NCBI GenBank assembly: GCA_038212375.1
Contig: JBBQUO010000003.1
Span: forward strand, 1 to 45,036
Reading direction: 5' to 3'
DNA length: 45,036 bases
DNA from: JBGTNQ01 sp038212375
Lineage (GTDB): Bacteria; Patescibacteriota; Minisyncoccia; Phycocordibacterales; Zambryskibacteraceae
Shown here: positions 16,092 through 24,521 of the stretch, piece after piece
Layout: each line of letters opens with the position of its first letter
Position numbering within the stretch: position 1 is the stretch's first letter
The notes under the pieces: generated by a model
The model's database searches: none
What the model saw: the letters and a program-made list of their open reading frames with translations, nothing else
What the model was told of the DNA's origin: nothing
Program-made: the position numbers and the translations under genes

Positions 16092-16500
16092 ACAAAAAAG
16101 CCCAACCAAAGGTTGAGCTGAACTCCAGAGGAGCAAGTAGCCGAAGCTACTGAAAGAACTACTCCCCTCCCGCCGCCGGACTCGGGCCGACGACGAGAGG
16201 GGCACAACCGTGTACCAGCACTTCATCTCTAACAGCGAACAACACCTACTCCGGTGACCTGATGGTCCCGGACCCGCCGCCACTTTCGTGAGAAAACTTT
16301 AACGATAGCGGAGCGAGTAAGTCGCGATACATAGACCGCGTGATCTCCCACCTTTACCAACACAGTTGGCGATCGATGAGAGTACTGCAAGAAAATGACA
16401 ACTCCCTGTTTATACTACTTCAGGACCGGGAAACGTCCGTTTTCATGATCTCCAAGCCACCGAAGTAGCCGGACCAACCTCTCCCAATGGAGTAGATAGG
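16092..16500 (-). ncRNA. Structured noncoding RNA of ~410 nt, family not identified
   Basis: A GC-rich stretch in AT-rich surroundings, flanked on the minus strand by a consensus promoter (TTGACA, 16 bp, TATAGT) and an intrinsic terminator. A 7-bp stem can close most of it (16489-16495 CTACTCC with 16159-16165 GGAGTAG). Inside are a GGCTAC-UUCG-GTGGCT hairpin, CCAAC/GTTGG, a CAC-GAAA-GTG GNRA hairpin and a long hairpin with CCCCTC/GAGGGG arms. An AGTAGC-UUCG-GCTACT hairpin lies just outside the closing stem. No convincing ORF with an SD is inside. I looked for RNase P RNA (GAGGAAAGUCC, ACAGAA), tmRNA (tRNA-like ends, tag ORF) and SRP RNA (GGAAGGAGCAGC) signatures and found none. Size and promoter strength suggest a housekeeping-level RNA. 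Confidence 0.7.
16094..16118 (-). terminator. Terminator of the structured RNA
   Basis: Minus-strand stem GCTCAACC-TTT-GGTTGGGC followed by six T. It ends the RNA just before the rpmE promoter. Confidence 0.85.
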
Positions 16501-16507
16501 TATCTAT

Positions 16508-16535
16508 ACTATACACCTAATGAAATATTTGTCAA
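16508..16535 (-). promoter_or_regulatory. Consensus promoter of the structured RNA
   Basis: TTGACA at 16530-16535 and TATAGT at 16508-16513, spacer 16 bp; start expected near 16500. Identical hexamers and spacing to the promoter at 596-623. Confidence 0.75.
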
Positions 16536-16565
16536 GTAAATTCCTTATTTTCTTATCTTACATCC

Positions 16566-16593
16566 AAAAAACAGCTCGGTTGAGCTGTTTTTT
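16566..16593 (-). terminator. Terminator after the lytic transglycosylase gene
   Basis: A 12-bp stem AAAAAACAGCTC / GAGCTGTTTTTT with a GGTT loop. It works in both directions by sequence; placed downstream of the gene ending at 16645. Confidence 0.85.
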
Positions 16594-16644
16594 GGAGTTT
16601 GAATTCTAAGTTAAAAGCTATCAACTAACACCTCTAACCTGCCT

Positions 16645-18042
16645 CTATATCCCCTTCAAGAAATCGATATTTGTCTGAATAGAATCTGCAGTCTGCATTA
16701 CCTGATCTCCATAAAATACGTTTGCAGGTTTTCGGCCAGGTTTACAATTTGCTCCAGAATAATACTTACATGCGGCATTGCGCTCTGAAGTGTAGCTTGA
16801 GCCACTTGCCCCAAGGTCAGACATGTATATCGCTGTGGCAATGATGGCATGCTGAGGATTCCATGGATCTGCTTGATCTGCACTAATACCCATATCTGCT
16901 CCAATGCGATCCTTGAACAATTCCCATGTAGATGGAATAAACTGTGAAGGTCCCATCCCTCCGCCGTATCCGCGATTTGCAGTATAGGTGTATCCTGGCG
17001 GACACGATACCGCCTGTGATCTCCAATCGAGACCAAGACGAGATGTAATAGCTTGAAATGGCGATGTATCTCTTGGCGCTTTCATTACTTTTTGGAATGC
17101 TGTTCCACTATTTTTTCCTACCCCATCCCCACTACTTATGTCGGTCACGAGGCAAGAGCCCTGATTTTTACCGAGATCTGACTCTTGAGTAAGAATCGCC
17201 AATATAAGTGCTGGCCTTACACCAGTTTTTGTTGAAGCGACATTTGCGTACGCAAGCGCTTGCTCGAAAGAAATACCCTGTGCGTCACGCAGCCTAAAAA
17301 GTGCTGCTCGGATCGCTTCTGCCTTTGCTTGTTTCTGCGCAACCACTTGCTGATATGCATTTGCCTGACTCTGAGTAACAGCAAGGAGCTGCTTCTTCTC
17401 TGTTTGAGTTTGAGTAATAGTTTTTTTTGTAACTTCTACCGCATGCTGAGCATCAGCAGTAGCATTCTTTTTTTGATCGAGCTCTTCTTTGGCTTTTTCT
17501 GTATCACTTTTTGTTTGATCGATGATATTTAAGTGATCGTGCATCGCCCCTTGAATAGATGCAAAAGTATCTAAGTCACTAAAAAAATCTGAAAGATTTT
17601 TCTTGTGGAGTAACACTTGGGGAAGTGAGTACGCATCGATTTCATTTGTTTTTCTAACAAGTTGCCCGAGAGATTGCTTACTCTTATTGATTTTTCCATT
17701 GAGTACATCAATGGCAGCATTTTTGTCACTGATTTGTTTTGAAAGCTGAAGTATAGCAACCTGCTTTTGTTTGATCTCTGCCTGAGCTGCAGAGATTTTG
17801 GCATTGAGATATGTCACATCACCTTTGAGACTTGTAGCTTTTGCCTTGGTATCAGTGAGCACACCTTGCCACTGTACGATCTCTTTTTGTAGTTCATCAT
17901 ACTGGGATTGCAGCTCTGCTTGTTGAGCTGCGGTGTTTGGGGTATCAGCAAATGCAGATGCAGGCGTAAGAAGCCCGCAAATGATGAGAATGGTAAAAAA
18001 TGAGCGCAATAAAAAAGACCTGAGAAGTTGCTGTATAATCAT
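16645..18042 (-). CDS. Secreted coiled-coil lytic murein transglycosylase
   Basis: A 465-aa exported peptidoglycan hydrolase. A signal peptide (about 1-32; ITPASAFA-type cleavage) is followed by long coiled coils (about 38-130 and 175-250), as in EnvC/CwlO-type regulators, and a C-terminal SLT/MltB-like domain (about 265-425). The catalytic Glu287 is in LTQESDLGKNQG, and GYGGGMGPSQFIPSTW is the family core motif. Cysteines at CLVTD, VSCPPG, ACKYY and NCKPG could form disulfides outside the cell. It cleaves glycan strands during wall remodelling; the coiled coil may tether or gate it (inference). Flanked by terminators on both sides, so monocistronic. Confidence 0.9.
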   Translation of the reverse strand: MIIQQLLRSFLLRSFFTILIICGLLTPASAFADTPNTAAQQAELQSQYDELQKEIVQWQGVLTDTKAKATSLKGDVTYLNAKISAAQAEIKQKQVAILQLSKQISDKNAAIDVLNGKINKSKQSLGQLVRKTNEIDAYSLPQVLLHKKNLSDFFSDLDTFASIQGAMHDHLNIIDQTKSDTEKAKEELDQKKNATADAQHAVEVTKKTITQTQTEKKQLLAVTQSQANAYQQVVAQKQAKAEAIRAALFRLRDAQGISFEQALAYANVASTKTGVRPALILAILTQESDLGKNQGSCLVTDISSGDGVGKNSGTAFQKVMKAPRDTSPFQAITSRLGLDWRSQAVSCPPGYTYTANRGYGGGMGPSQFIPSTWELFKDRIGADMGISADQADPWNPQHAIIATAIYMSDLGASGSSYTSERNAACKYYSGANCKPGRKPANVFYGDQVMQTADSIQTNIDFLKGI

Positions 18043-18133
18043 ATGCGATATCTACTCTATTCTACCCTAGATTTGAAAATAATTTCGTTCGTTAAGCACA
18101 CAAACCTGTGATATAAACTGATCATTGTCACAA

Positions 18134-18163
18134 AAGAAAAGACGCTCTTGAGCGTCTTTTCTT
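18134..18163 (-). terminator. Terminator after rplY
   Basis: Near-perfect inverted repeat AAGAAAAGACGCTC / GAGCGTCTTTTCTT with a minimal loop, between the transglycosylase start and the rplY stop. Confidence 0.85.
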
Positions 18164-18205
18164 ACGAATTTTTCTTCTTACTTAGAATGAGTGGTTTGTT
18201 GATTG

Positions 18206-18859
18206 TTATTCTTTCGTTTCAGCAACCTCTTCTTCCTTCGGATTCGCATCCTTTCCTTTCTTTTCTACTTCAATAGCAGAGAGATCTACAGGAAGTGCTT
18301 CTTCATCAGTTTCTTCTTTCTGAGCAGATACGAGAGCTACTACTTCTTCTGCGTTTTCTACGAGAGTTACTCCAGCTGGAAGTTTGAGATCTTGAGCCAA
18401 AATCTGTGATCCAATTGCGGTAAGAATTGCAAGATCAACCTCGATATGTGCAGGGAGATTTGATGGAAGAGCCTCGATCTTGATTGCATGGAGCACCTTC
18501 ACAAGTTGTCCGCCAAAATCCTTTACACCAGATGCAACTCCAACATACTCAAGAGGTACATCAATTTCGAGCTTATGAGTTTTGTCGAACACATAGAAGT
18601 CTGCATGACGTGGCATATCAGTTACTGGATCGAAATCTACATCATGAATGAGTACATCTACTGATCCAGCGTCGTGAGTAAGAGTAACCACTGAAGATTC
18701 TCCAGCTTTTCGATATACCTTCATAAATTCCACTTGTGATAGTGAGATAGAAGTAGCTGGTTCCTTTTTCCCATAGAAAACAGCAGGCATCAGGCCTTGT
18801 GCGCGGATGTCTGAGAGATCTACCTTTGAATCCCTCTTTTGTACAGTTAAATTAAGCAT
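18206..18859 (-). CDS. rplY: 50S ribosomal protein L25/Ctc
   Basis: 5S-rRNA-binding protein of the long L25/TL5/CTC type, 217 aa. The N-terminal L25 domain (about 1-90) has LRAQGLMPAVFYGKKEP-like and VLIHDVDFDPVTDMPRHADF blocks. The beta C-terminal domain (about 95-180) shows VPLEYVGVASGVKDFGGQLV and IEALPSNLPAHIEVDL. A Glu/Lys-rich tail follows. ATG 18859 is preceded by TATAAT 8 nt upstream. Terminators isolate it from the genes downstream. Confidence 0.94.
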   Translation of the reverse strand: MLNLTVQKRDSKVDLSDIRAQGLMPAVFYGKKEPATSISLSQVEFMKVYRKAGESSVVTLTHDAGSVDVLIHDVDFDPVTDMPRHADFYVFDKTHKLEIDVPLEYVGVASGVKDFGGQLVKVLHAIKIEALPSNLPAHIEVDLAILTAIGSQILAQDLKLPAGVTLVENAEEVVALVSAQKEETDEEALPVDLSAIEVEKKGKDANPKEEEVAETKE

Positions 18860-18867
18860 GAACCACC

Positions 18868-18873
18868 ATTATA
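18868..18873 (-). promoter_or_regulatory. -10 box of rplY (near-leaderless)
   Basis: TATAAT on the minus strand ends 8 nt before the rplY ATG, predicting a leader of no more than 1-2 nt. Confidence 0.5.
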
Positions 18874-18986
18874 GGGATTTCAATGGAAAAGGCAAGAGAC
18901 TTGCCATCCAGAACCCTTCGAACTTTGTATTGAATTCATATTCGAGTTGTAAGCTAGAAACTACTACTAATAACTAAAAGCTTTTG

Positions 18987-20615
18987 TTACTCTCTCGCAA
19001 TATGACTCTTAAGGTATTCAAGGCTTCCATTCACCTTCTTACCAGGGTTAAAGATATTGTGAGGGTCGAAAACTCGCTTCACCTCTGAGAACAGCTCAAG
19101 CATTCGTGGTGTGTACATTTTTCCAAGGTATGGAGTACGAATGATTCCATCATTATGTTCTGCAGTGATCGAACCATGAAACTTTGCTACGAGATCGTAT
19201 ACCTTGTCGCCTACCTCCATAATGACATCAACATTGTGAGCGTCCTTCATATCCATGAGTGGAATGATGTGGAAGTTTCCGTTCCCTGCATGCCCTGCGA
19301 TAGTGTAATTCATCTTGTAGCTATCGAGGATTTCTCGCATTTTCGGGAGAAACTCTGGCATGTATTTTGGATCAACGATCACATCGTCAATAAATGGTGC
19401 AGTTCTACTTCCATGTACATGCTTACGAAGGAGGTTAAAGCTTTCTCTGCGGATCGCCCAATATTTTTCGGCTTCATCTTTTGATTCTACGATATGAGTT
19501 TTGAGATCGAACTGCTTCATCTGGACATCGAGCGCAGCGATCTTTTTATCTACTTCTTCAATCGAACTTTCCGTAAATTCAACAAGAAGGATAAGTTTTG
19601 GAATACCACCAGTCAATATCATTTCAGCTTCTGGGAGAAACTCCCACATAAGCTTGAGGAATCCTGCTTTCATAGTTTTCACCATTTCAGGGAAAAATCT
19701 TACCGCAAGCTTCATGGTTGCGTCGTCGTAACTTTCGATACTTTCTGGATCCAGTGGCAATACAATATTTACAATTTCACTAACCTTCGTAAGATCAGGA
19801 AGAAATACCACATAGAGTTTTGTTTCGTTTTTTACGGGAACAAGCTTTAGTGTTGCTTTTGTAGTAATGCCGAGCGTTCCCTGTGCACCTACAATAAGCT
19901 TGCTCAAATCAAAAGTGGTACCGTTCCACACATTCCAGAGATAGTATCCTGCTGAATTTTTGGAAACAGTTGGTTTATTTTTTATAATTTCTTCTGTATT
20001 TTTCTCTATAAGATCCCAAATACCTTTGTAGATATTTCCTTCATAATCACCTTGAGCGATTTTATGATCGAGCTCAATTTTTGTAAGAGGTTTTACTTCA
20101 TATTCATTACCATCTGCAAACACCACCTTTTGTGACATAACAAAATTTTCCATCTTGCCGTATCGAAGTGTTTTTTCTCCTGCAGAGTTATTACCAATCA
20201 TTCCTCCAATTGCATTGAGGTTCTTAGACGCAGTGAAACAAGGAAGTAAAAGATTTTTCGCAAGTGTTTCCTTTTCAAAATCTCGATAAAATGTTCCCGG
20301 AAGAACGGTCACACTTTCTCCATCAAACCCAAGCACTCCATGCATATGAGACATGAAATCTAAAATGATAGACTCTCCAATTGCTCCTCCTGCCATACAA
20401 GTCCCAGCTGCACGAGCTGTAATAGAAAGACTTGGGTCAATTGCTTTATGTTCTATCACATATTTCACTACAGCCTTTACGTCACTCGCATCTTTAGGAA
20501 AGAGTACTGCAGCAGGCTTAACTGTGAGCAGACTTGCGTCGTGACTATATGCAGTAAGCGTTTCTTCGTCTATATGTATTTCACCGGCAAAGGTAGATTT
20601 TAATGCTTCTTCCAT
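18987..20615 (-). CDS. FAD-linked oxidase, GlcD/D-lactate dehydrogenase type
   Basis: A 542-aa flavoprotein of the VAO/PCMH family. The FAD-binding N-terminus shows AVLFPKDASDVKAVVKYV, TARAAGTCMAGGAIG and NAIGGMIGNNSAGEKTLRYG. The C-terminal FAD-oxidase_C region contains TIAGHAGNGNFHIIP, SITAEHNDGIIRTPYL and RVFDPHNIFNPGK, the metal/substrate His cluster of D-lactate and glycolate dehydrogenases (family knowledge). Likely oxidises a D-2-hydroxy acid such as D-lactate; acceptor unknown. No fused Fe-S domain. It starts 12 bp after the aldolase gene and is probably cotranscribed with it. Confidence 0.88.
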   Translation of the reverse strand: MEEALKSTFAGEIHIDEETLTAYSHDASLLTVKPAAVLFPKDASDVKAVVKYVIEHKAIDPSLSITARAAGTCMAGGAIGESIILDFMSHMHGVLGFDGESVTVLPGTFYRDFEKETLAKNLLLPCFTASKNLNAIGGMIGNNSAGEKTLRYGKMENFVMSQKVVFADGNEYEVKPLTKIELDHKIAQGDYEGNIYKGIWDLIEKNTEEIIKNKPTVSKNSAGYYLWNVWNGTTFDLSKLIVGAQGTLGITTKATLKLVPVKNETKLYVVFLPDLTKVSEIVNIVLPLDPESIESYDDATMKLAVRFFPEMVKTMKAGFLKLMWEFLPEAEMILTGGIPKLILLVEFTESSIEEVDKKIAALDVQMKQFDLKTHIVESKDEAEKYWAIRRESFNLLRKHVHGSRTAPFIDDVIVDPKYMPEFLPKMREILDSYKMNYTIAGHAGNGNFHIIPLMDMKDAHNVDVIMEVGDKVYDLVAKFHGSITAEHNDGIIRTPYLGKMYTPRMLELFSEVKRVFDPHNIFNPGKKVNGSLEYLKSHIARE

Positions 20616-20627
20616 AATACTTTGAAT

Positions 20628-21500
20628 TTACACTATATGATTAAATAACTTCAGTCTTGCTTCGACTACCTTTTCGATTGCTTCTACACCAGGCTTGAGG
20701 AATTTGTACGGAGCAACTTCATCAGGATTATCTAAGAGTGCGGTTTTAATTGCATCTCTGTACGCAACTCGTATTTCAGTATTAATATGGACAATATCAA
20801 TTCCTTGTTTTATACACTCGATGAAATCTTCATTTGCAGTACCAGACCCACCATGGAGAACGAGTGGTACACCTGTCGCCTCACGTATGGCCTTAACCCT
20901 TTCTGGGTGAAGTCGTGGGTTTCCACCCTTTACCATACCGTGAATATTGCCAATGGAAGGAGCGAGCATATCAACTCCCGTTGCATCCACAAACGCTTTT
21001 GCATCTTCTGGGGTGGTCATAGTAGCTTCACTCACCCCTTCAGGAATAGCATCCAAAATTTTTGATGATTTACCGATAAAACCGATTTCAGCTTCTACGA
21101 GAATATCTCTTCCCCTTGCTTTTGAAACTTCACGTGCATATTCAACACATTTCTTCGTAAGTGCTATATTTTCTTCAAGTGGCAGAGTTACTGCATCGAT
21201 AATCACTGCATCGAATCCTCCATCGATTGCTTTTTTCACTCGTTCAAAAGAATAGTGATGATCGGCATTTAAAAATATTGGATAATTGTAAGTATCCCGG
21301 AAACTTTTGACGAGCGCGACTGCCTGCTCGGTACCCACAAAGTCTTCTTCTCCTTCTGATACACCGATAATGACCGGGAGATCCAGTTTTTTGGCCGCAT
21401 TGTAAATGCCCCACAAAGCTTCGAGGTTTGAAATATTAAAATGCCCCACCGCCACCCCTCGATTGTCTGCATCTTGTATATATTCTCGTAAAGTTTTCAT
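20628..21500 (-). CDS. fba: Class II fructose-bisphosphate aldolase
   Basis: Zinc-dependent aldolase of the FbaA/GatY type, 290 aa, interconverting FBP with DHAP and GAP. Motifs include GVAVGHFNISNLEAL, FLNADHHYSF (zinc/catalytic Asp-His), LVEAEIGFIG, APSIGNIHGMVKGG (zinc His) and VLHGGSG (zinc His), with HINTEIRVAY at the phosphate site. FBP versus tagatose-BP specificity cannot be decided by eye. It is divergently oriented from the PfkB kinase at 21629. TAGAAT lies 7 nt before the ATG. Confidence 0.9.
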   Translation of the reverse strand: MKTLREYIQDADNRGVAVGHFNISNLEALWGIYNAAKKLDLPVIIGVSEGEEDFVGTEQAVALVKSFRDTYNYPIFLNADHHYSFERVKKAIDGGFDAVIIDAVTLPLEENIALTKKCVEYAREVSKARGRDILVEAEIGFIGKSSKILDAIPEGVSEATMTTPEDAKAFVDATGVDMLAPSIGNIHGMVKGGNPRLHPERVKAIREATGVPLVLHGGSGTANEDFIECIKQGIDIVHINTEIRVAYRDAIKTALLDNPDEVAPYKFLKPGVEAIEKVVEARLKLFNHIV

Positions 21501-21507
21501 AGATAAT

Positions 21508-21513
21508 ATTCTA
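21508..21513 (-). promoter_or_regulatory. -10 box of fba (leaderless-type)
   Basis: TAGAAT on the minus strand ends 7 nt before the fba ATG; no SD is visible. Part of the divergent fba/pfkB control region (21501-21628). Confidence 0.5.
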
Positions 21514-21616
21514 TCACAGCCAAATAGAGCACTGAGCCGAAACCTTGGGATACTGAATTCCGAGATTTCGCCTCTGAGTCCATTCGTTATTCCTTATTTG
21601 TGTTTTTAATCCCTGA

Positions 21617-21622
21617 TATACT
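21617..21622 (+). promoter_or_regulatory. -10 box of the PfkB kinase (leaderless-type)
   Basis: TATACT is followed by 6 nt (AAACGT) and the ATG at 21629, so transcription would start on the start codon. Confidence 0.55.
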
Positions 21623-21628
21623 AAACGT

Positions 21629-22624
21629 ATGAAAAATTTTGATTTTGTCGCTATCGGCGATACCGTGACTGACGCTTTTATTCGATTACAAGATGCTTCT
21701 GTACACTGCAATGTAAACCATGAAGAATGCACACTCAGTATGCGTTTTGGAGACAAAGTTCCCTATCAATCTGTCGATGTTATCCGTGCGGTAGGCAACG
21801 CAGCAAATGCTGCCGTCTCTGCCTCACGACTTGGGCTTTCTACTGCCCTCGTAACAAATCTTGGAGACGACCAAAACGGAGCAGAATGTCTTGCTACCCT
21901 AAAGCAAAACGGTATCGCCACGGACTTTGTAACGACGAATGCAGGAAAAGAGACCAACTACCATTATGTTCTGTGGTACGAAGACGACCGAACCATTCTC
22001 GTCAAACACCAAGAATATGATTACAAACTTCCAGATGTAGGTCCTCAAAAATGGATCTACCTTTCTTCTCTTGCTCAAAACACGCTGCCGTATCACAAAG
22101 AAATTGCAACATACCTTAAAGCTAACCCTGATACCAAACTCGCATTTCAACCTGGAACATTCCAAATGAAATTTGGTACGGGTGAGCTCAGTGACATCTA
22201 TACACACACCGAAGTCTTTTTCTGCAATGTCGAAGAAGCTCGCAGAATCCTCGGCATCACCGAAGACCTCACTGCGATGGATCTCGCACCGAAGATCGCA
22301 AAGCTCGGACCGAAGGTTGTGGTGATTACTGATGGGCCAAAAGGTGCCCATGTGTTTGATGGCACTGATACCTGGTTTATGCCTACCTATCCTGACACAA
22401 AGCCCCCTCTTGAACGTACTGGAGCTGGAGATGCATTTGCTTCTACCTTCACCGTCGCCCTTGCTCTCGGCATGAGTATTCCACAGGCGCTTTGTTGGGG
22501 ACCAATCAACTCAATGTCAGTCGTACAACAAGTTGGCGCACAACGTGGTCTCCTTACCAAAGCTGAACTCGAAGAATTTCTGAAAACTGCTCCGGAGAGT
22601 TACAAACCACAACTACTGAGCTAG
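21629..22624 (+). CDS. PfkB-family carbohydrate kinase
   Basis: A 331-aa ribokinase-fold sugar kinase. It opens with FVAIGDTVTDAFI and has the glycine-rich AVGNAANAAVSASRLGLST block. The C-terminal signature ERTGAGDAFASTF carries the anion hole and catalytic Asp; VVITDGPKGAHVFDG precedes it. Substrate could be ribose, fructose, fructose-6-phosphate or a nucleoside. Its divergent pairing with class II aldolase makes a sugar-phosphate kinase feeding FBP attractive (inference), since many CPR bacteria lack a classical PfkA. The gene ends with TAG. Confidence 0.88.
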   Translation: MKNFDFVAIGDTVTDAFIRLQDASVHCNVNHEECTLSMRFGDKVPYQSVDVIRAVGNAANAAVSASRLGLSTALVTNLGDDQNGAECLATLKQNGIATDFVTTNAGKETNYHYVLWYEDDRTILVKHQEYDYKLPDVGPQKWIYLSSLAQNTLPYHKEIATYLKANPDTKLAFQPGTFQMKFGTGELSDIYTHTEVFFCNVEEARRILGITEDLTAMDLAPKIAKLGPKVVVITDGPKGAHVFDGTDTWFMPTYPDTKPPLERTGAGDAFASTFTVALALGMSIPQALCWGPINSMSVVQQVGAQRGLLTKAELEEFLKTAPESYKPQLLS

Positions 22625-22667
22625 CTTTTAAGTGGTAGCTATTAGGTTTTAGCTTTTAAAACCAAAC

Positions 22668-22695
22668 TTGCAATTAAGGGTATTTTCCTTAGTAT
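22668..22695 (+). promoter_or_regulatory. Promoter of the orphan at 22739
   Basis: TTGCAA (22668-22673) and TAGTAT (22690-22695) with a 16-bp spacer. A GGAG Shine-Dalgarno (22729-22732) lies 6 nt before the GTG start. Confidence 0.5.
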
Positions 22696-22738
22696 TGAGC
22701 TGGGTTATTTTTTCGCACCTTCACACACGGAGATAGTC

Positions 22739-23455
22739 GTGCAAACTGAAACTAAGGCAGATCTCTATCATAGAGAGAAGACTAGAAACATGCTCCACCA
22801 ACTACTGACTGGCTCAGCACTTGGCGAAGCAGCAGAGATGCTAAAGGGTTACAAGCTCCTTATCTTAGCGCGAACAGCGTTTCATAACGCGAGATCTCAG
22901 GTCATTGAATTTGAACATGCATATGCGGCTAAACGTAAAGCATTAGTAGTTGCAGCATGGGAGAAACGCGGAGTTGCATTTTGCACTCAAGGACACCACA
23001 TGGCACCAAAAGACGAGATGCGAATTGTTGCTCTGAAAACATATACCCGTAGGAGTACTGATGAAGGATTTGATTTTAGTCATCGTAAGCACTCAAATAT
23101 ACAACGAATCTGTGGTGCATGCGAAGCAGAACTTCAAACATCTTTTGTCGCAGTAAAAGGAAAAAGCGACGGTCTTTATTTACCACTCAAAGCAGTGATG
23201 GTGAAAGCAGTACGTGTGGAGGAAGCTGGGGTAAGCATCGAGAGTGATTTTGAAGGAGATTGGTCAAAACCAGACCCTACAATCGAAATTCCTGATGCGA
23301 TTCCTGATAGTCATTATGAAAGCTTTCTTGTTGCTGAAGACAACATTCCTCCCACAATGGATCTATGGAGAGCGCTGCATCATAAGGACGAATCGCTGAG
23401 AGTTGGCAACTATATCCTTTCGGACGAAGAATTGTTCGATTCACAAAACGAGTAG
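22739..23455 (+). CDS. Orphan protein with putative zinc site
   Basis: A 238-aa protein starting at GTG 22739, supported by GGAG with 6-nt spacing. The N-terminal ~75 residues look helical (HREKTRNMLHQLL, GEAAEMLKGYKLLILARTAF). A Cys/His cluster follows: C82 and H86/H87 in FCTQGHHM, then C125 and C128 in RICGACEAEL, with H115/H118 between; together they could hold one zinc (inference). The C-terminal third is acidic. I do not recognise a family. It has its own promoter and terminator, i.e. monocistronic on the plus strand. Confidence 0.75.
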   Translation: MQTETKADLYHREKTRNMLHQLLTGSALGEAAEMLKGYKLLILARTAFHNARSQVIEFEHAYAAKRKALVVAAWEKRGVAFCTQGHHMAPKDEMRIVALKTYTRRSTDEGFDFSHRKHSNIQRICGACEAELQTSFVAVKGKSDGLYLPLKAVMVKAVRVEEAGVSIESDFEGDWSKPDPTIEIPDAIPDSHYESFLVAEDNIPPTMDLWRALHHKDESLRVGNYILSDEELFDSQNE

Positions 23456-23463
23456 TGGTTACC

Positions 23464-23502
23464 AAAAGAACCCAAATCCTAACGGAAATGGGTTCTTTTT
23501 TT
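23464..23502 (+). terminator. Terminator after the 22739 orphan
   Basis: Stem AAAAGAACCCA / TGGGTTCTTTT with a 14-nt loop and a T-run; downstream of the plus-strand orphan and close to the end of the convergent transketolase gene. Confidence 0.75.
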
Positions 23503-23531
23503 GTATAAAACACTGAGCATCGATGCGTTAA

Positions 23532-24521
23532 TTACATTCTCGCGATTACTTTTTTGACTGCGTCGATAATTCCTTGCTCTCCCATATTGAAATGTTCCCA
23601 CAATTCTTCCATAGTTCCTGTCTGTCCAAATTGATCTTTTACTCCGACGAACTCTTGATGAGCTGGATGCCTTTGCGCAAGAAGCTCTGCGATCGCAGAA
23701 CCAAGTCCTCCAGCGACCTGGTGCTCTTCTACGGTCACCACTTTTCCAGTTTTTAAAACAGCATCGAGGATGGTTTTCTCGTCGAGAGGCTTTATTGTCG
23801 CGAGGTTTATGACGATGGACCCAACACCTTCTCCATCGAGCTTCTTGGCAGCAGTGAGAGCCTTGTAAACCAGAGCCCCTGTAGCAATGATCGTCACCCG
23901 TGGCTTTTCTGATTCAAAGAATACTTGTGCTTTCCCAATTTCAAATGGAGTATCAATGGTTGTAATAACAGGAGTTTTTTCTCGTGCGAGGCGAATGTAT
24001 ACCGGAGTATTATTTTTGGCTGCTGCGATAGTTGCTTTCTTTGCTTCGATACTATCACATGGAGAAATGACCACCATACGAGGGATAACACGCATAATAG
24101 CAATGTCTTCGATCGCTTGGTGGGTACCTCCATCAGGACCTACAGAAACTCCTGCGTGGCTTCCCACAATCTTTACCGGCTGATTGTTGTAACAAATAGT
24201 CGTACGGATCTGTTCCCAGTTTCTCCCTGGAGAAAACATCGCATACGAGCTCACAAACGGAATCTTTCCCATTGCCGCCATACCAGACGCTACTCCTGCA
24301 AGGTTTTGTTCTGCAACACCGATTTCGATGAATCGTTCTGGAAACTTTTCTTTAAAAAATATCATCTGCGTAGACTCTGTGAGATCAGCGCACAGTCCGA
24401 CTATATTTTGGTCTGCTTCGCCCACTGCAAGAAGCCCCTCACCGAATCCCTTACGGATCGGCACCTGCTCGACATCAGCGTCAAATAGTTTGGTATTCAG
24501 TTTTGCGTTTGAATTAATCAT
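23532..24521 (-). CDS. Transketolase, C-terminal subunit
   Basis: A 329-aa protein covering the pyrimidine-binding and C-terminal domains of transketolase. FIEIGVAEQNLAGVASGMA holds the conserved Glu that activates thiamine diphosphate. SYAMFSPGRNWEQIRTTICY, GSHAGVSVGPDGGTHQAIED and VEEHQVAGGLGSAIAELLA are family blocks. With the N-terminal subunit it forms the heteromeric enzyme of the non-oxidative pentose phosphate pathway. It overlaps the VOC gene by 8 nt, so all three genes are translationally linked. The fused form would be ~620-660 aa; the split form is common in CPR and archaea (family knowledge). Confidence 0.94.
   Translation of the reverse strand: MINSNAKLNTKLFDADVEQVPIRKGFGEGLLAVGEADQNIVGLCADLTESTQMIFFKEKFPERFIEIGVAEQNLAGVASGMAAMGKIPFVSSYAMFSPGRNWEQIRTTICYNNQPVKIVGSHAGVSVGPDGGTHQAIEDIAIMRVIPRMVVISPCDSIEAKKATIAAAKNNTPVYIRLAREKTPVITTIDTPFEIGKAQVFFESEKPRVTIIATGALVYKALTAAKKLDGEGVGSIVINLATIKPLDEKTILDAVLKTGKVVTVEEHQVAGGLGSAIAELLAQRHPAHQEFVGVKDQFGQTGTMEELWEHFNMGEQGIIDAVKKVIARM

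Noticed and set aside
15828..16283. 151-aa reading frame extending rpmE upstream
   Set aside because: The added 79 codons run through the noncoding RNA, its terminator and the rpmE promoter; L31 is complete from ATG 16046.
16092..16500. RNase P RNA, tmRNA or SRP RNA identity for the structured RNA
   Set aside because: None of the universal sequence blocks of these RNAs could be found on either strand, so the region is listed as unassigned.
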